From contig JBGAHE010000019.1 of NCBI GenBank assembly GCA_044226365.1, positions 14,468 to 78,467 of the forward strand: a stretch of DNA of 64,000 nucleotides, written 5' to 3'. Under the pieces are notes generated by a model. That model was not told the DNA's origin. It searched no databases and was given only the letters and a program-made list of their open reading frames with translations. Shown in pieces: positions 19,201 to 27,425 of the stretch (position 1 is its first letter; the number at the start of each line of letters is the position of its first letter). A program made the position numbers and the translations under genes. The stretch is from JALHNI01 sp044226365. GTDB taxonomy: Bacteria > Acidobacteriota > Terriglobia > Bryobacterales > Bryobacteraceae.

Positions 19201-19304
19201 GCCCGGGCGGGCCTGCGGCGGCGGAAGTGAAGTACGAGCCGACCGTATGGGGCCGGTACGCGAAAGTGCTGCTCAGCTCGAGCGAGTTCCTGTTCATCAA
19301 TTAA
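16215..19304 (+). CDS. PSCyt1/DUF1549/DUF1553 heme-motif secreted protein
   Basis: 1029 residues. A hydrophobic leader is followed by a cytochrome-like PSCyt1 domain with heme motif C43-YS-C46-H47 and the text LxPGDPEKSALILAVRQ. The DUF1549 domain follows and contains a second CxxCH in ACARCHDHKYDPIPAKDYYAL. The C-terminal DUF1553 region follows (VNRIWKGHFGTGIVDSPSNFG; LHREIMLSSVYQLS). Such proteins are exported and are abundant in Planctomycetes and Acidobacteria, nearly always next to a DUF1501 protein, as here. Their biochemical role is not established. A Gly/Pro/Met-rich low-complexity stretch (19012-19230) interrupts the C-terminus. The start at 16215 is chosen for its AAAGGA site and leader; the frame stays open upstream to 16110. 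Confidence 0.88.
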   Translation: MRCGSIVSLSLLSACTGAMLLAQPANSPEFFETKIRPILANNCYSCHTQTAMGGLRLDGPEGLKKSGKRGPLLTPGDPEKSALILAVRQTDPTFKMPMGTKLKETEIADLTAWVKAGAPWPKSATVVTQKSDGKYVIRPEARAFWSFQPLKELQAPATKDPKWARTTIDKFVLARLEKEGLKPVKTASRRDLIRRASLDLTGLPPTFEEIAAFEKDPSPDAFAKVVDRLLASPHYGERWGRVWLDVARFGEDDYRSLDPMRRGYNPYPNAHAYRDWVIQAFQDDLPYDQFVKAQIAGDLLDAKTRHKTLPATGFLGLGPWYYDNGSTEVTRADERHDRVDAVTRGFLGLTVACARCHDHKYDPIPAKDYYALAGVFANTVYEEYPLVPKSVRAEFQKIEDQIDQKQKLIGEMQNNLSSQLSQSLVFQTANYLQGVWEVAGPQKKEFPTVVEARKLDFELLDRWVKYMEKPTDKYKNKEAWQAMMKKGGTAAEAKRLAEKFQEEIVAVMLTRNELADENKVIAAKAMDGTKPKKRTNKPSNFVTNEDFCPGCNLRLKQMSEADTSFYTEVFQRMLGEAEDPNAMMAMGNRFGKPGVLMFRGWGLESRVGSESQAQLAAIRKDIEDSRKKLEPGFPYLHGVKDAEQPKNLPFNFRGDPFNLGEEVPRHFLSVLSKDEPAPFAKGSGRLELAEAILQQPIAMRVIVNRIWKGHFGTGIVDSPSNFGMTGERPTNPELLEYLAYTFSKNGLSIKKLHREIMLSSVYQLSTETDPVAFAKDSGNRLYWRADRKRMDAEQVRDAVLSVAGDLDRAIGGPSADLTPSFKRRTVYGKVSRYKLDEYLQLFDFPSPNLSAEKRFVTTVPLQRLFLMNSDFMQVEAEELAKRVANEPTSRARIRKLHQMAYGRDATEEEVALGLEYVKAEPMLEYEEGKKKAPPEGGPGMRRGRGGPGGGPGGQAPGQAEGAKPEMPEVAEAGAAPPEGGMGMGMMGGMGGPGGRRPGGPAAAEVKYEPTVWGRYAKVLLSSSEFLFIN

Positions 19305-19314
19305 GGAAACAGAT

Positions 19315-20937
19315 ATGTCGTCGCATCACAAATCGACTCCCACTACTCGCCGCGAGGCGCTTCGCCGGGTTGGCAACGGCTTTGGCATGGCGGCTTTCGC
19401 CAGCATGTTGGGCAACTCCATTGCCCGGGCCGGCGGACTGGCTGGACCCGACGGAGCTACCGGCGCCATCAAGCTGGATCATCCGCAGCGGGTGAAGCGC
19501 GTCATTTTCCTTTTCATGAACGGCGGCCTTTCGACGATCGATAGCTTCGATCCGAAGCCGATGCTGGATAAGTACGATGGCAAGCCGTTACCGGGAGCGC
19601 AGATCAAGACGGAGCGCGGCACCGGCGAGTTGATGCGCTCGCCGTTTACGTTCAAGAAGCACGGGAAGAGCGGCATCGAGATCAGCGAACTGTGGCCTAA
19701 CGTGGGGGAAGTCGCCGACGACATTTGCTTCATTCGCTCTGTCTATACCGAGATTCCGAACCATGAGCCTTCGTGCCTGATGATGAACACGGGCGCGAAC
19801 CAGGCCGGCCGGCCGTCGCTGGGTGCGTGGATCACCTACGGGCTGGGGACGGAGAATCAGAACCTGCCGGGTTTTGTGGTGCTGTGTCCGGATGTGCCGA
19901 CCACGGTGGGTCCGCCGCTGTGGAGCAATGGATTCCTGCCGGCGATCAATCAGGGCACTTACATCTCGAGCAAGGTGCAGGCGCCGCCGGAAGGCGACGC
20001 GCCGATGGAAGCCGCCGAGAAGCCCAAGATGCCGGAGAAGGCGAAGGATGCCAAGGACTCCAAGGACGCCGAGAAGCCGAAGGAGATGGCGTCGAAAGAT
20101 GATAAAGCCGGCAAGGACGACAAAGCCGGCAAGGACGACAAAGACAAGAAGGTGGTGGTTGAGAAGTCGTTCGACCCCAAGAAGCTGATCAGCTACGTCA
20201 ACAATCCGAAGTTTGAGTTGACCGAGCAGCGGCGTGAACTGGACCTGTTGCAGAAGATCGAGAAGATCAAGAGCAAGCGGGAAGGCGACGATCCGCAAGT
20301 GGAAGCGGTGCTGAAGTCGATGGAAGTGGCCTATCGGATGCAGACCGAAGCGCCCGCCGTGTTCGACATTCGCAAGGAAACCGAAGCGACGCAGAAGCTC
20401 TATGGGCCCGGAAGCACGGCGCGCGCCTGTTTAACCGGCGTGCGGTTACTGGAGAAGGGCGTCCGGATGGTGCAGGTCTACTATGCGAAGGGCGATCCTT
20501 GGGACGCCCACGGCGACATCATGGCTCACAAGGTGAATGCGAAGAACTCGGACCAGCCGTTTGCGGCGGTGATCAAGGACCTGAAGTCGCGCGGCCTGTG
20601 GAACGACACGCTCGTGGTTTGCGGGTCAGAGTTCGGCCGGACGCCGGTGCGCGAAGTCGGGGGGGGCGGTGGCGCGATCAAGAAGGGCCGCGACCACAAT
20701 CCGTTCGGCTTTACGATGTGGCTGGCGGGCGGCGCGATCAAGGGCGGCACGACGTATGGGGCTACCGATGACTTCGGCTTTAAGGCGATTGAGAAGCCGG
20801 TGCACGTCCACGATATTCACGCCACGATCCTGCACCTGATGGGCATCGACCATACGAAGCTCACCTATCGCTACTCCGGCCGCGACTTCCGGTTGACGGA
20901 CGTGAGCGGCAACGTGCTGCACGACGTGATTGCCTAA
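19315..20937 (+). CDS. DUF1501 protein with Tat-type leader
   Basis: 540 residues. The N-terminus carries a twin-arginine-like leader (TTRREALRRVGNGFGMAAFASMLG). The DUF1501 core follows, an alkaline-phosphatase-superfamily-like fold of unknown activity (VIFLFMNGGLSTIDSFDPKP; SVYTEIPNHEPSC; VCGSEFGRTP; RDHNPFGFTMWLAGG; HDIHATILHLMGIDH). An unusual charged insertion rich in Lys, Asp, Glu and Ala (about residues 222-285) splits the domain and contains a tandem repeat. It is preceded by AAGGAA and starts 10 bases after the heme-motif partner, forming the usual DUF1549/1553-DUF1501 pair. Confidence 0.9.
   Translation: MSSHHKSTPTTRREALRRVGNGFGMAAFASMLGNSIARAGGLAGPDGATGAIKLDHPQRVKRVIFLFMNGGLSTIDSFDPKPMLDKYDGKPLPGAQIKTERGTGELMRSPFTFKKHGKSGIEISELWPNVGEVADDICFIRSVYTEIPNHEPSCLMMNTGANQAGRPSLGAWITYGLGTENQNLPGFVVLCPDVPTTVGPPLWSNGFLPAINQGTYISSKVQAPPEGDAPMEAAEKPKMPEKAKDAKDSKDAEKPKEMASKDDKAGKDDKAGKDDKDKKVVVEKSFDPKKLISYVNNPKFELTEQRRELDLLQKIEKIKSKREGDDPQVEAVLKSMEVAYRMQTEAPAVFDIRKETEATQKLYGPGSTARACLTGVRLLEKGVRMVQVYYAKGDPWDAHGDIMAHKVNAKNSDQPFAAVIKDLKSRGLWNDTLVVCGSEFGRTPVREVGGGGGAIKKGRDHNPFGFTMWLAGGAIKGGTTYGATDDFGFKAIEKPVHVHDIHATILHLMGIDHTKLTYRYSGRDFRLTDVSGNVLHDVIA
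20098..20148 (+). repeat. 18-bp in-frame tandem repeat in the DUF1501 gene
   Basis: Units at 20098-20115 and 20116-20133 encode DDKAGK twice. A truncated third copy to 20148 encodes DDKDK. It lies within the charged insertion and is a likely site of copy-number slippage. Confidence 0.8.
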
Positions 20938-20978
20938 GGCGCTAGCGCGGCCGGCTCGCCGCTTGCGAGAATAGAGAG

Positions 20979-22622
20979 ATGGCCAACACCATCCAGCAGG
21001 CCGTGGACTGCGCGGAAGCGGCGCATCGACGCGCGCAGTTGCTGGTGGATGTTTCAAAGGCGGCCAACGCTCACCTCGACCTCAACCACGTGCTCGATGC
21101 CCTGGCGCGGTCGCTGGCGCCGGTGGTGGAGTTCAATACGATTGCGGCCGATTTGGTGGACGGACCGCGGCTGAAGCTGCATTCTCTTTTCCTCAAGAAT
21201 TTTCCGCGCGTAGCGGGTGAGTCGCTCACTTCGTACGTGGCGAGGTATCTGGGGGTGTCGACGGAGGAGGCGGGCCGCAAGTTGGCGGGGATGCCATTCG
21301 AAGAGACGCGCCTGAGCACACTGCCGCGCGAATCCGGGCCGTACGTCCGGGTGGATCTGCAGCAGGGCGAGCGCTACGTAGAGGAGCAGATGTTCGCCGG
21401 CTACGGCGTGCGCAGCTACATCTGCCTGCCCATGTGGGAGCGCGAGCGATTGTTGGGGGCGCTCTACTTCAATCTGCACGAACAGCGGCAATTCAACGAG
21501 CAGGAAGTTCAACTGATCGCCGACGCGGGCGAGATCATGACGATCGCCGTGATCAACGCACTGGCGTACGAAGAGATCAAGTCGCTGAAGGAACGGCTCG
21601 AGGAAGAGAACCTGCTGCTGCAGGACGAGATCGTGCAGCGCTCGATGTACGAGGAGATCGTGGGCTCGTCGTCGTCGCTGCTGGCGGTACTGAAGTCGAT
21701 TGACCGGGTGGCGCCGACGGATTCCACCGTGTTGATCACGGGCGAGACGGGGACAGGCAAGGAACTGTTGGCGCGCGCCATTCATCGGAGATCGCCGCGA
21801 GCGTCGCGCGCGCTGGTGAAGGTGAATTGTGCGGCGCTGCCGGCGGAACTGATCGCGAGTGAGCTGTTCGGCCATGAGAAGGGCGCGTTCACCGGGGCGT
21901 TGCAGCAACGGATCGGCCGGTTTGAGACCGCCGACGGCGGCACGATTTTTTTGGACGAAATCGGTGAGTTGGCGCCGGACATGCAAGTGGCGCTATTGCG
22001 CGTCCTGCAGGAGAAAGAGTTTGAGCGCGTCGGCGGCAACGTCACGCGACGGACGGACGTGAGGGTGATTGCGGCCACCAATCGAGATCTGGCGCGCGAG
22101 GTAGCGGCTGGCCGCTTCCGCAGCGACCTTTATTACCGGCTCAATGTGTTTCCGCTGCATGCGCCGCCCTTGCGGGACCGGCGCGATGACATCTCCGTCC
22201 TGGTGGAGTACTTCGTGACGCGCTTTGCGCAGCGTATGGGCCGGCGGATTGTGCGGATCGATCGTGGGAATCTGGAGTGCCTGCAGCGATACAGCTGGCC
22301 GGGGAATATTCGCGAGTTGCAGAACGTCATCGAGAGGGCGGTGATCTTGAGCGACGGCGAAGTGCTGCGGCTGGATGCGAGCTCCTTTCCGGCGGACGCG
22401 CCGTGCGGTGGCTCTAACGTGCCGGCGCCGCCGCCGATGACGTTGGTCAACGGACATGCGCCGGACGCGAGGCAGGAAATCGAGCGCGTGTTGCGAGAGA
22501 CGCGAGGGCGCATCTCGGGAGCGCGCGGGGCTGCGCAACGGCTGGGTGTCCCGGCTTCGACGCTCGAGTCACGGATTCGCGCGCTGGGCATTAACAAGCA
22601 TCAATTCAAGAGTGGCGCTTAG
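20979..22622 (+). CDS. GAF-AAA-Fis sigma-54-dependent transcription activator
   Basis: 547 residues in three parts: a GAF sensor (about 20-195), the sigma-54 interaction AAA+ domain (about 225-460) and a Fis-type helix-turn-helix near the C-terminus (ARGAAQRLGVPASTLESRIRALGI). Walker A is GETGTGKE (255-262). The sigma-54-contact loop GAFTGA is intact (302-307), and Walker B is GGTIFLDEIGEL. The layout resembles FhlA-like activators that respond to a small ligand rather than to phosphorylation. It precedes a small STAS protein and an RND pump. A sigma-54-type promoter motif spans its own stop codon, suggesting that it drives those downstream genes. Confidence 0.92.
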   Translation: MANTIQQAVDCAEAAHRRAQLLVDVSKAANAHLDLNHVLDALARSLAPVVEFNTIAADLVDGPRLKLHSLFLKNFPRVAGESLTSYVARYLGVSTEEAGRKLAGMPFEETRLSTLPRESGPYVRVDLQQGERYVEEQMFAGYGVRSYICLPMWERERLLGALYFNLHEQRQFNEQEVQLIADAGEIMTIAVINALAYEEIKSLKERLEEENLLLQDEIVQRSMYEEIVGSSSSLLAVLKSIDRVAPTDSTVLITGETGTGKELLARAIHRRSPRASRALVKVNCAALPAELIASELFGHEKGAFTGALQQRIGRFETADGGTIFLDEIGELAPDMQVALLRVLQEKEFERVGGNVTRRTDVRVIAATNRDLAREVAAGRFRSDLYYRLNVFPLHAPPLRDRRDDISVLVEYFVTRFAQRMGRRIVRIDRGNLECLQRYSWPGNIRELQNVIERAVILSDGEVLRLDASSFPADAPCGGSNVPAPPPMTLVNGHAPDARQEIERVLRETRGRISGARGAAQRLGVPASTLESRIRALGINKHQFKSGA

Positions 22623-22628
22623 ATTGCA
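22613..22628 (+). promoter_or_regulatory. Candidate sigma-54 (-24/-12) promoter
   Basis: TGGCGC-N5-TTGCA has the invariant GG (22614-22615) and GC (22626-22627) exactly 10 bases apart. It differs from the consensus TGGCAC-N5-TTGCA at one base. It overlaps the end of the sigma-54 activator gene and points at the STAS gene. The predicted start near 22639 is very close to the ATG at 22645, leaving little leader, which is the main reason for caution. Confidence 0.5.
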
Positions 22629-22644
22629 TTGATCGGAGCAGGAA

Positions 22645-22917
22645 ATGCTCAAGATCACGACTCTTGAAGAGACGCCCGAGCAACTAAGCCTCGGGCTGAT
22701 CGGCGATCTAGGCGCGGCGGAACTGCCCGCGCTTGAAACGGCCCTGGAAACGGCCTTGGGCGCCAACAAACGCATCGTGTTGAATATGCACGACGTTAAG
22801 TTGGTGGACCGCGTGGCCATGAAACAACTCTGCCAATGGAAACAAGCCGGGCTGGTGGTGGCTCACTGCCCCAACTATGTCTCTTCCTGGATTCGGCAGG
22901 ACTCTGGTATCGAATAG
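22645..22917 (+). CDS. Small STAS-domain-like protein
   Basis: 90 residues with the alternating strand-helix pattern of STAS/anti-sigma-antagonist or MlaB-like proteins (LGLIGDLGAAELPALETAL; KRIVLNMHDVKLVDRVAMKQL). STAS proteins act as phospho-switches or as subunits of transporters. The usual phosphorylatable serine before the second helix is not obvious: VDRVAMKQL stands where DSxGLxxL is typical, so a phospho-switch role is doubtful. It sits between the sigma-54 activator and the RND operon with an upstream GGAG. Assignment is by pattern only. Confidence 0.6.
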   Translation: MLKITTLEETPEQLSLGLIGDLGAAELPALETALETALGANKRIVLNMHDVKLVDRVAMKQLCQWKQAGLVVAHCPNYVSSWIRQDSGIE

Positions 22918-22920
22918 AAT

Positions 22921-22976
22921 CTCGCGATTTCGCGAACGCTCGATCGTTCGCGAATTCACGATGTCGCGAAAGCGAG
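22921..22976. promoter_or_regulatory. Nested TCGCGA dyads upstream of the RND operon
   Basis: A perfect 10-bp inverted repeat (22929-22938 and 22945-22954) has a six-base spacer. TCGCGA occurs four times within 50 bases (22922, 22930, 22948, 22964). An outer imperfect arm pair (22921-22934 with 22965-22976) competes with the inner one. It looks like an operator array for a dimeric regulator such as a TetR-type repressor. It fills the gap between the STAS stop and the adaptor ATG at 22998. Confidence 0.6.
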
Positions 22977-22997
22977 AGAAACACAAACTTACTCCGT

Positions 22998-24275
22998 ATG
23001 AAACTGCAACTGACCCTCCTCGTGACCCTTGTTTTGATTCTTGTTGGCTGTCAGACGAAGGCCTCCGGCCCGCCGGCGGGGGCGATGCCCCCGTCGGCGG
23101 TCTCGTTCGTTACGGTAGTGCCCGAAAACGTTCCCATCTATCACGACTACGCAGCGCAATCCTTTGCGCGTGATCTGGTGGAAGTGAGAGGGCGTGTGGA
23201 TGGCTATGTGGAGAAGCGCTTATTCCAGGTTGGCTCCGATGTAGTGGCGGGCCAGCCGCTCTATATCCTGGACTTGCGTCCCTATACGGCGGAGGTTGAT
23301 AAGGCGCGGGGTGAACTCGGTCAAAGCCAGGCGAATGAGGAGTTCGCGAAGCGGCAGGTGTTGTTACTGCAAGCGGAAGCTGACCTGACGCAGGCGAGAG
23401 CGAACTTAGTCAAGGCCCAACAAGATGTACGCCGCTTTGAGCCATTAGTGAAGGAACAGGCCGCGTCGCAACAGGATCTGGACAATGCGATGGCCGCTTT
23501 GCAAGTGAACGAGGCCAATGTAAAGGCCAAGCAGGCCAATGTGGAGCAGATACGGCTCACGACGAAGGCTCAGCAAGAGACATCGCGAGCGCAGGTGGCT
23601 TCGAGCGAGGCGACGCTGCGTTCGGCACAACTGAATTTGGAATACGCGACGATCCGCGCACCGATTAGCGGGCGGATTGGCGACAGCCTGGTGCAAATCG
23701 GTGGACTGGTGACGAAGACCTCACAACAGCCGCTCACGACGATTGTGCCGCTCGATACGATCTGGGTGCGGTTTCAGATGAGCGAGAGCGAGTATCTGGG
23801 GTACTTGAAACGGCAGGAGTCGCCGCAGACGATGAAGATTCCGCTGGAGTTAGTGCTGGCGGATAACTCCGTGCACCCGTTCCCTGGACAGATTCAAAAC
23901 ACGGTGAACACCGTCGATCCGAAGACGGGCACTCTGGAAATGCAGGCAACGTTCCCCAATCCGAGGCGCAGCATTTTGCCAGGTCAGTTTGGACGGATCC
24001 GGATGCGGGTGGAAGATCGCGAGAATGCGATCCTGGTGCCGCAGCGTGCGGTGCAGGAGTTGCAGGGCATGCAGTCGGTATTGGAAGTGGGGCCGGGAAA
24101 CAAGGTTGTGGTGCGGAGCATTGTTACCGGCGAGCGCGTGGGTGATCGCACGGTGGTCTTGCAGGGACTGAAGGAAGGGGAGCGAGTGATTGTGGAAGGC
24201 GTGCAGAAGGCGCGTCCGGGGTCCGTGGTGGCGCCCGAACCCTATAAGCCGGCGCCGACGGGGAAGGGCAAGTAA
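22998..24275 (+). CDS. RND efflux periplasmic adaptor lipoprotein
   Basis: 425 residues. A lipobox (LILVGC, C18) marks it as membrane-anchored. The membrane-fusion-protein layout follows: N-terminal beta/lipoyl half (VRGRVDGYVEKRLFQVGSDVVAGQPLY), a long alpha-helical hairpin rich in Ala, Gln and Glu (about 95-210), the second lipoyl half (YATIRAPISGRIGDSLVQIGGLV) and the beta-barrel/membrane-proximal part. It bridges the inner-membrane pump and outer-membrane channel encoded by the next two genes. ATG 22998 is chosen because the frame upstream overlaps the STAS gene and the lipoprotein signal begins here. Three bases separate it from the pump gene. Confidence 0.93.
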   Translation: MKLQLTLLVTLVLILVGCQTKASGPPAGAMPPSAVSFVTVVPENVPIYHDYAAQSFARDLVEVRGRVDGYVEKRLFQVGSDVVAGQPLYILDLRPYTAEVDKARGELGQSQANEEFAKRQVLLLQAEADLTQARANLVKAQQDVRRFEPLVKEQAASQQDLDNAMAALQVNEANVKAKQANVEQIRLTTKAQQETSRAQVASSEATLRSAQLNLEYATIRAPISGRIGDSLVQIGGLVTKTSQQPLTTIVPLDTIWVRFQMSESEYLGYLKRQESPQTMKIPLELVLADNSVHPFPGQIQNTVNTVDPKTGTLEMQATFPNPRRSILPGQFGRIRMRVEDRENAILVPQRAVQELQGMQSVLEVGPGNKVVVRSIVTGERVGDRTVVLQGLKEGERVIVEGVQKARPGSVVAPEPYKPAPTGKGK

Positions 24276-24278
24276 GAA

Positions 24279-27200
24279 ATGTCACGCTTCTTTATTGACC
24301 GGCCCGTCTTCGCGATTGTGATCGCGATTGTCATTACCATTCTGGGCGGCGTGGCAATTCCGAATCTGCCGGTGGCCACTTATCCCGAGGTGGTGCCTCC
24401 GGTGGTGCAGATCGTTGCGACATACCGCGGCGGCAATGCGCAAGATCTCGAGAAAACGGTCGCTCAGCCGATTGAGCAACAACTTACCGGCTTGGACGGT
24501 ATGTTGTATTACTTTTCGCGTAGCTCGAACGACGGCGTTTTAACGATCGACGTGACCTACGAGTTGGGCACGAACATCGATCTGGCGACGGTGAAGACGC
24601 AGAATAAAGTGAACCTGGCTTTGCCGTCACTACCGCCGGAAGTGCAGCGCGTCGGGGTGACGGTGAAAAAGGTTTCGTCAGCGTTCCTGATGGCCATTGC
24701 CGTCACGGCCACGGACAACCGCTATGACTCGCTGTTTCTGAGTAACTACGCCACGATCAACATGCTGGACAAGATCGGCACGATCCCGGGCGTGGGTGAT
24801 ACGCGCCTGGCGGCCGTGCAGGACTACGGCATGCGGATTTGGATCAATCCGGACAAGATGGCGAAGCTGGGGCTTACCGCTACTGACGTCAGCCGGGCGG
24901 TGCAGGCGCAGAATCGGCAGAATCCGGCAGGTTCGATTGGCCAATCACCCTCGCCGCGCGGCACGGACTTCCAGTATCCGGTCACTGCGAGCGGGCGTTT
25001 GCTGGATGCGCAGCAGTTCGGAGACATTATCCTCCGAGCGCAGCCAGACGGCTCGTTCCTGCGCTTGCGCGACGTGGCGCGGGTGGAGCTCGGAGCACAG
25101 GACTATAAGTCGTTCAGTGCGTTGAGCGGCCGGCCGGCGGCGATTATCATCGCCTATCTGGCGCCCGGAGCGAACGCGGTAGATACGGCGAATCGCGTGC
25201 GGGCGTTTCTTGCTGAGGCTGAGAGAAATTTCCCGGCGGGGATTACTCACACGGTGAGTTATGACGCCACGAAGTTCGTGCGGGCGGCGATCGCCGACGT
25301 GGTGACGACGCTGTTTGAGGCAATTCTGCTGGTGATCATCGTGGTTTATGTCTTCCTGCAGAGTTGGCGCGCCACGTTAATTCCATTGCTCACCGTGCCA
25401 GTGGCTGTGGTTGGCACCTTCGCCCTCTTCCCGATCCTCGGCTTCACGATCAACATGACGAGCATGTTCGGTCTGGTGCTGGCGATCGGCATCGTGGTAG
25501 ACGACGCGATCGTGGTGGTGGAGGCAGTGCAACACAACATCGATCACGGGATGTCGACTCGAGACGCGACCATCAAGGCCATGCAGGAGGTTTCCGGGCC
25601 GGTGGTGGCGATCGCGTTCATTCTTAGTGCCGTGTTCATTCCCGTGGCGTTCCTGGGTGGCATTAGCGGCCAGATCTACCGGCAATTTGCTTTGACGATC
25701 GCGGTATCAGTGCTCATCTCGGCGTTCAGCGCTCTGACACTGAGTCCCGCGCTGTCGGCGATGTTACTGCGCCCGGGGTCCGCGTCGAACGGGCCGTTGA
25801 GCGGGTTTTTCAAGCAGTTCAACCGGGCGTTCGATTGGACGACGAACAAGTATCTGGCGGGCGTTCGTGTGGTGACGCGGCGGACGCTGCTCGCCGCGGT
25901 GGCGCTGGGCGTCTTGTACTTCGGCGCGGGAACGCTCTTCAGGATCCTGCCCGGCGGCTTCCTGCCGGATGAGGACCAAGGCGTGATCTTCGTGGCGGTG
26001 CGACTGCCGGATGGTGCGTCGCTGGACCGAACGAAGGTAGTAGTGGACAAGATTCAAAGCGCCGTACGCAAGATTCCGGGCGTGGAGAATACGACCGTGT
26101 TCGGCGGCCTGGACCTCACCACGCAAACGAATAACTCGAACGTGGCGACGATCATCCTGACGTTGACTCCGTGGGAAGAGCGCAAGTCGCCGGACCTCCA
26201 ATTTGCGTCGATTCTCGGGAAGGTGAACGGGACGATCTTTCCGATGAAGGAAGCATTCTCTTTCGGCTTCGGCTTGCCGCCGATTCTCGGTTTGGGTACG
26301 GCGGGCGGCTTCGAGTTCATGCTGGAGGATCGAGCCGGCGGCGACGTCGCGCAACTGGCGGAGGCGGCGGACGCGGTGCTGGCGGGGGCGCAGTCCGAAC
26401 CGGCGTTGGGGAATATCGCGAATACGTTCCGTGTGTCGGTGCCCGGCTATCGCGTGGAGTTGAACAACGACAAGACGCAAGCACTGGGCATCCCGCCCAC
26501 TGATGTCTACGACTCTCTGCAAACATTCCTCGGCGGCCTTTACATCAACGACTTCAATCGCTTCGGACGTACGTGGCGCGTGGTGATGCAGGCGGAGCCT
26601 GACTTCCGCGATCGCGCCGAGAACGTGAATCGCTTCTACGTTCGTTCGGCGACGAACGAGATGGTGCCGTTGAGCACGCTGGTACAGATGAACGGTACCA
26701 CGTCGCCGGAAGTGATCTATCGCTACAACCGCTATCGCGTGGCAAAGTTGATCGGCGCCACGGCGCCGGGCTTCACGTCGGGGCAGGCCGTGGCGGCGAT
26801 GGAGCGGTTGGCGAACGAGCGGCTGCCGCAGGGCTTCGGTTACGAATGGACCGGCACGGTGTTCCAGCAGAAGTTATCGGAAGGCAAGGAAGTCTACATC
26901 TTCGGCTTCGCGGCGATTCTGGTCTTCCTGTTCCTGGCGGCGCAGTACGAAAGCTGGATGATTCCGTTTGCCGTGATCCTGGCGGTGCCGTTGGGCATTT
27001 TCGGCGCTCTGGTGGGGATTCTGACGCGGTCCTATGCTTATGACGTCTACACGCAGATTGGTATTGTGACGCTGATTGGCTTGGCATCGAAGAACGCGAT
27101 TCTGATCGTGGAGTTTGCCAAGTTGAGGCGGGAAGAAGGGATGACGCCCTGTGAGGCGGCGCTGGAGGCGGCGAAGTTGCGGCTGCGCCCCATCATCATG

Positions 27201-27425
27201 ACGTCGTTCGCGTTCATCCTCGGTGTGCTGCCGTTGGTGTATGCCACTGGCGCCGGCGCGTCGTCGCGGCGGGCATTGGGTACGACGGTGTTGGGCGGTA
27301 TGTTGGCGGCGACGTTACTCGCCATCTTCTTCGTGCCGATGCTCTATGTCATCACGGAGAACTGGGCGACCAAGTGGCGGAAGCCCGCCGCGGACCTGGG
27401 TCCGCAAGAAGTAGGTGTGGCATGA
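24279..27425 (+). CDS. RND multidrug efflux permease (HAE1/AcrB family)
   Basis: 1048 residues, the normal AcrB length. It opens with SRFFIDRPVFAIVIAIVI, the family start. TM4 carries the proton-relay pair of aspartates in GIVVDDAIVVVE, and the two periplasmic loops are long. Signature segments include ATYPEVVPPVVQIVATYRG, ILPGGFLPDEDQG and SKNAILIVEFAK. It exports lipophilic drugs or metabolites using the proton gradient as part of the tripartite pump encoded here. The stop overlaps the start of the outer-membrane factor (ATGA). Substrate range cannot be read from sequence. Confidence 0.95.
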   Translation: MSRFFIDRPVFAIVIAIVITILGGVAIPNLPVATYPEVVPPVVQIVATYRGGNAQDLEKTVAQPIEQQLTGLDGMLYYFSRSSNDGVLTIDVTYELGTNIDLATVKTQNKVNLALPSLPPEVQRVGVTVKKVSSAFLMAIAVTATDNRYDSLFLSNYATINMLDKIGTIPGVGDTRLAAVQDYGMRIWINPDKMAKLGLTATDVSRAVQAQNRQNPAGSIGQSPSPRGTDFQYPVTASGRLLDAQQFGDIILRAQPDGSFLRLRDVARVELGAQDYKSFSALSGRPAAIIIAYLAPGANAVDTANRVRAFLAEAERNFPAGITHTVSYDATKFVRAAIADVVTTLFEAILLVIIVVYVFLQSWRATLIPLLTVPVAVVGTFALFPILGFTINMTSMFGLVLAIGIVVDDAIVVVEAVQHNIDHGMSTRDATIKAMQEVSGPVVAIAFILSAVFIPVAFLGGISGQIYRQFALTIAVSVLISAFSALTLSPALSAMLLRPGSASNGPLSGFFKQFNRAFDWTTNKYLAGVRVVTRRTLLAAVALGVLYFGAGTLFRILPGGFLPDEDQGVIFVAVRLPDGASLDRTKVVVDKIQSAVRKIPGVENTTVFGGLDLTTQTNNSNVATIILTLTPWEERKSPDLQFASILGKVNGTIFPMKEAFSFGFGLPPILGLGTAGGFEFMLEDRAGGDVAQLAEAADAVLAGAQSEPALGNIANTFRVSVPGYRVELNNDKTQALGIPPTDVYDSLQTFLGGLYINDFNRFGRTWRVVMQAEPDFRDRAENVNRFYVRSATNEMVPLSTLVQMNGTTSPEVIYRYNRYRVAKLIGATAPGFTSGQAVAAMERLANERLPQGFGYEWTGTVFQQKLSEGKEVYIFGFAAILVFLFLAAQYESWMIPFAVILAVPLGIFGALVGILTRSYAYDVYTQIGIVTLIGLASKNAILIVEFAKLRREEGMTPCEAALEAAKLRLRPIIMTSFAFILGVLPLVYATGAGASSRRALGTTVLGGMLAATLLAIFFVPMLYVITENWATKWRKPAADLGPQEVGVA

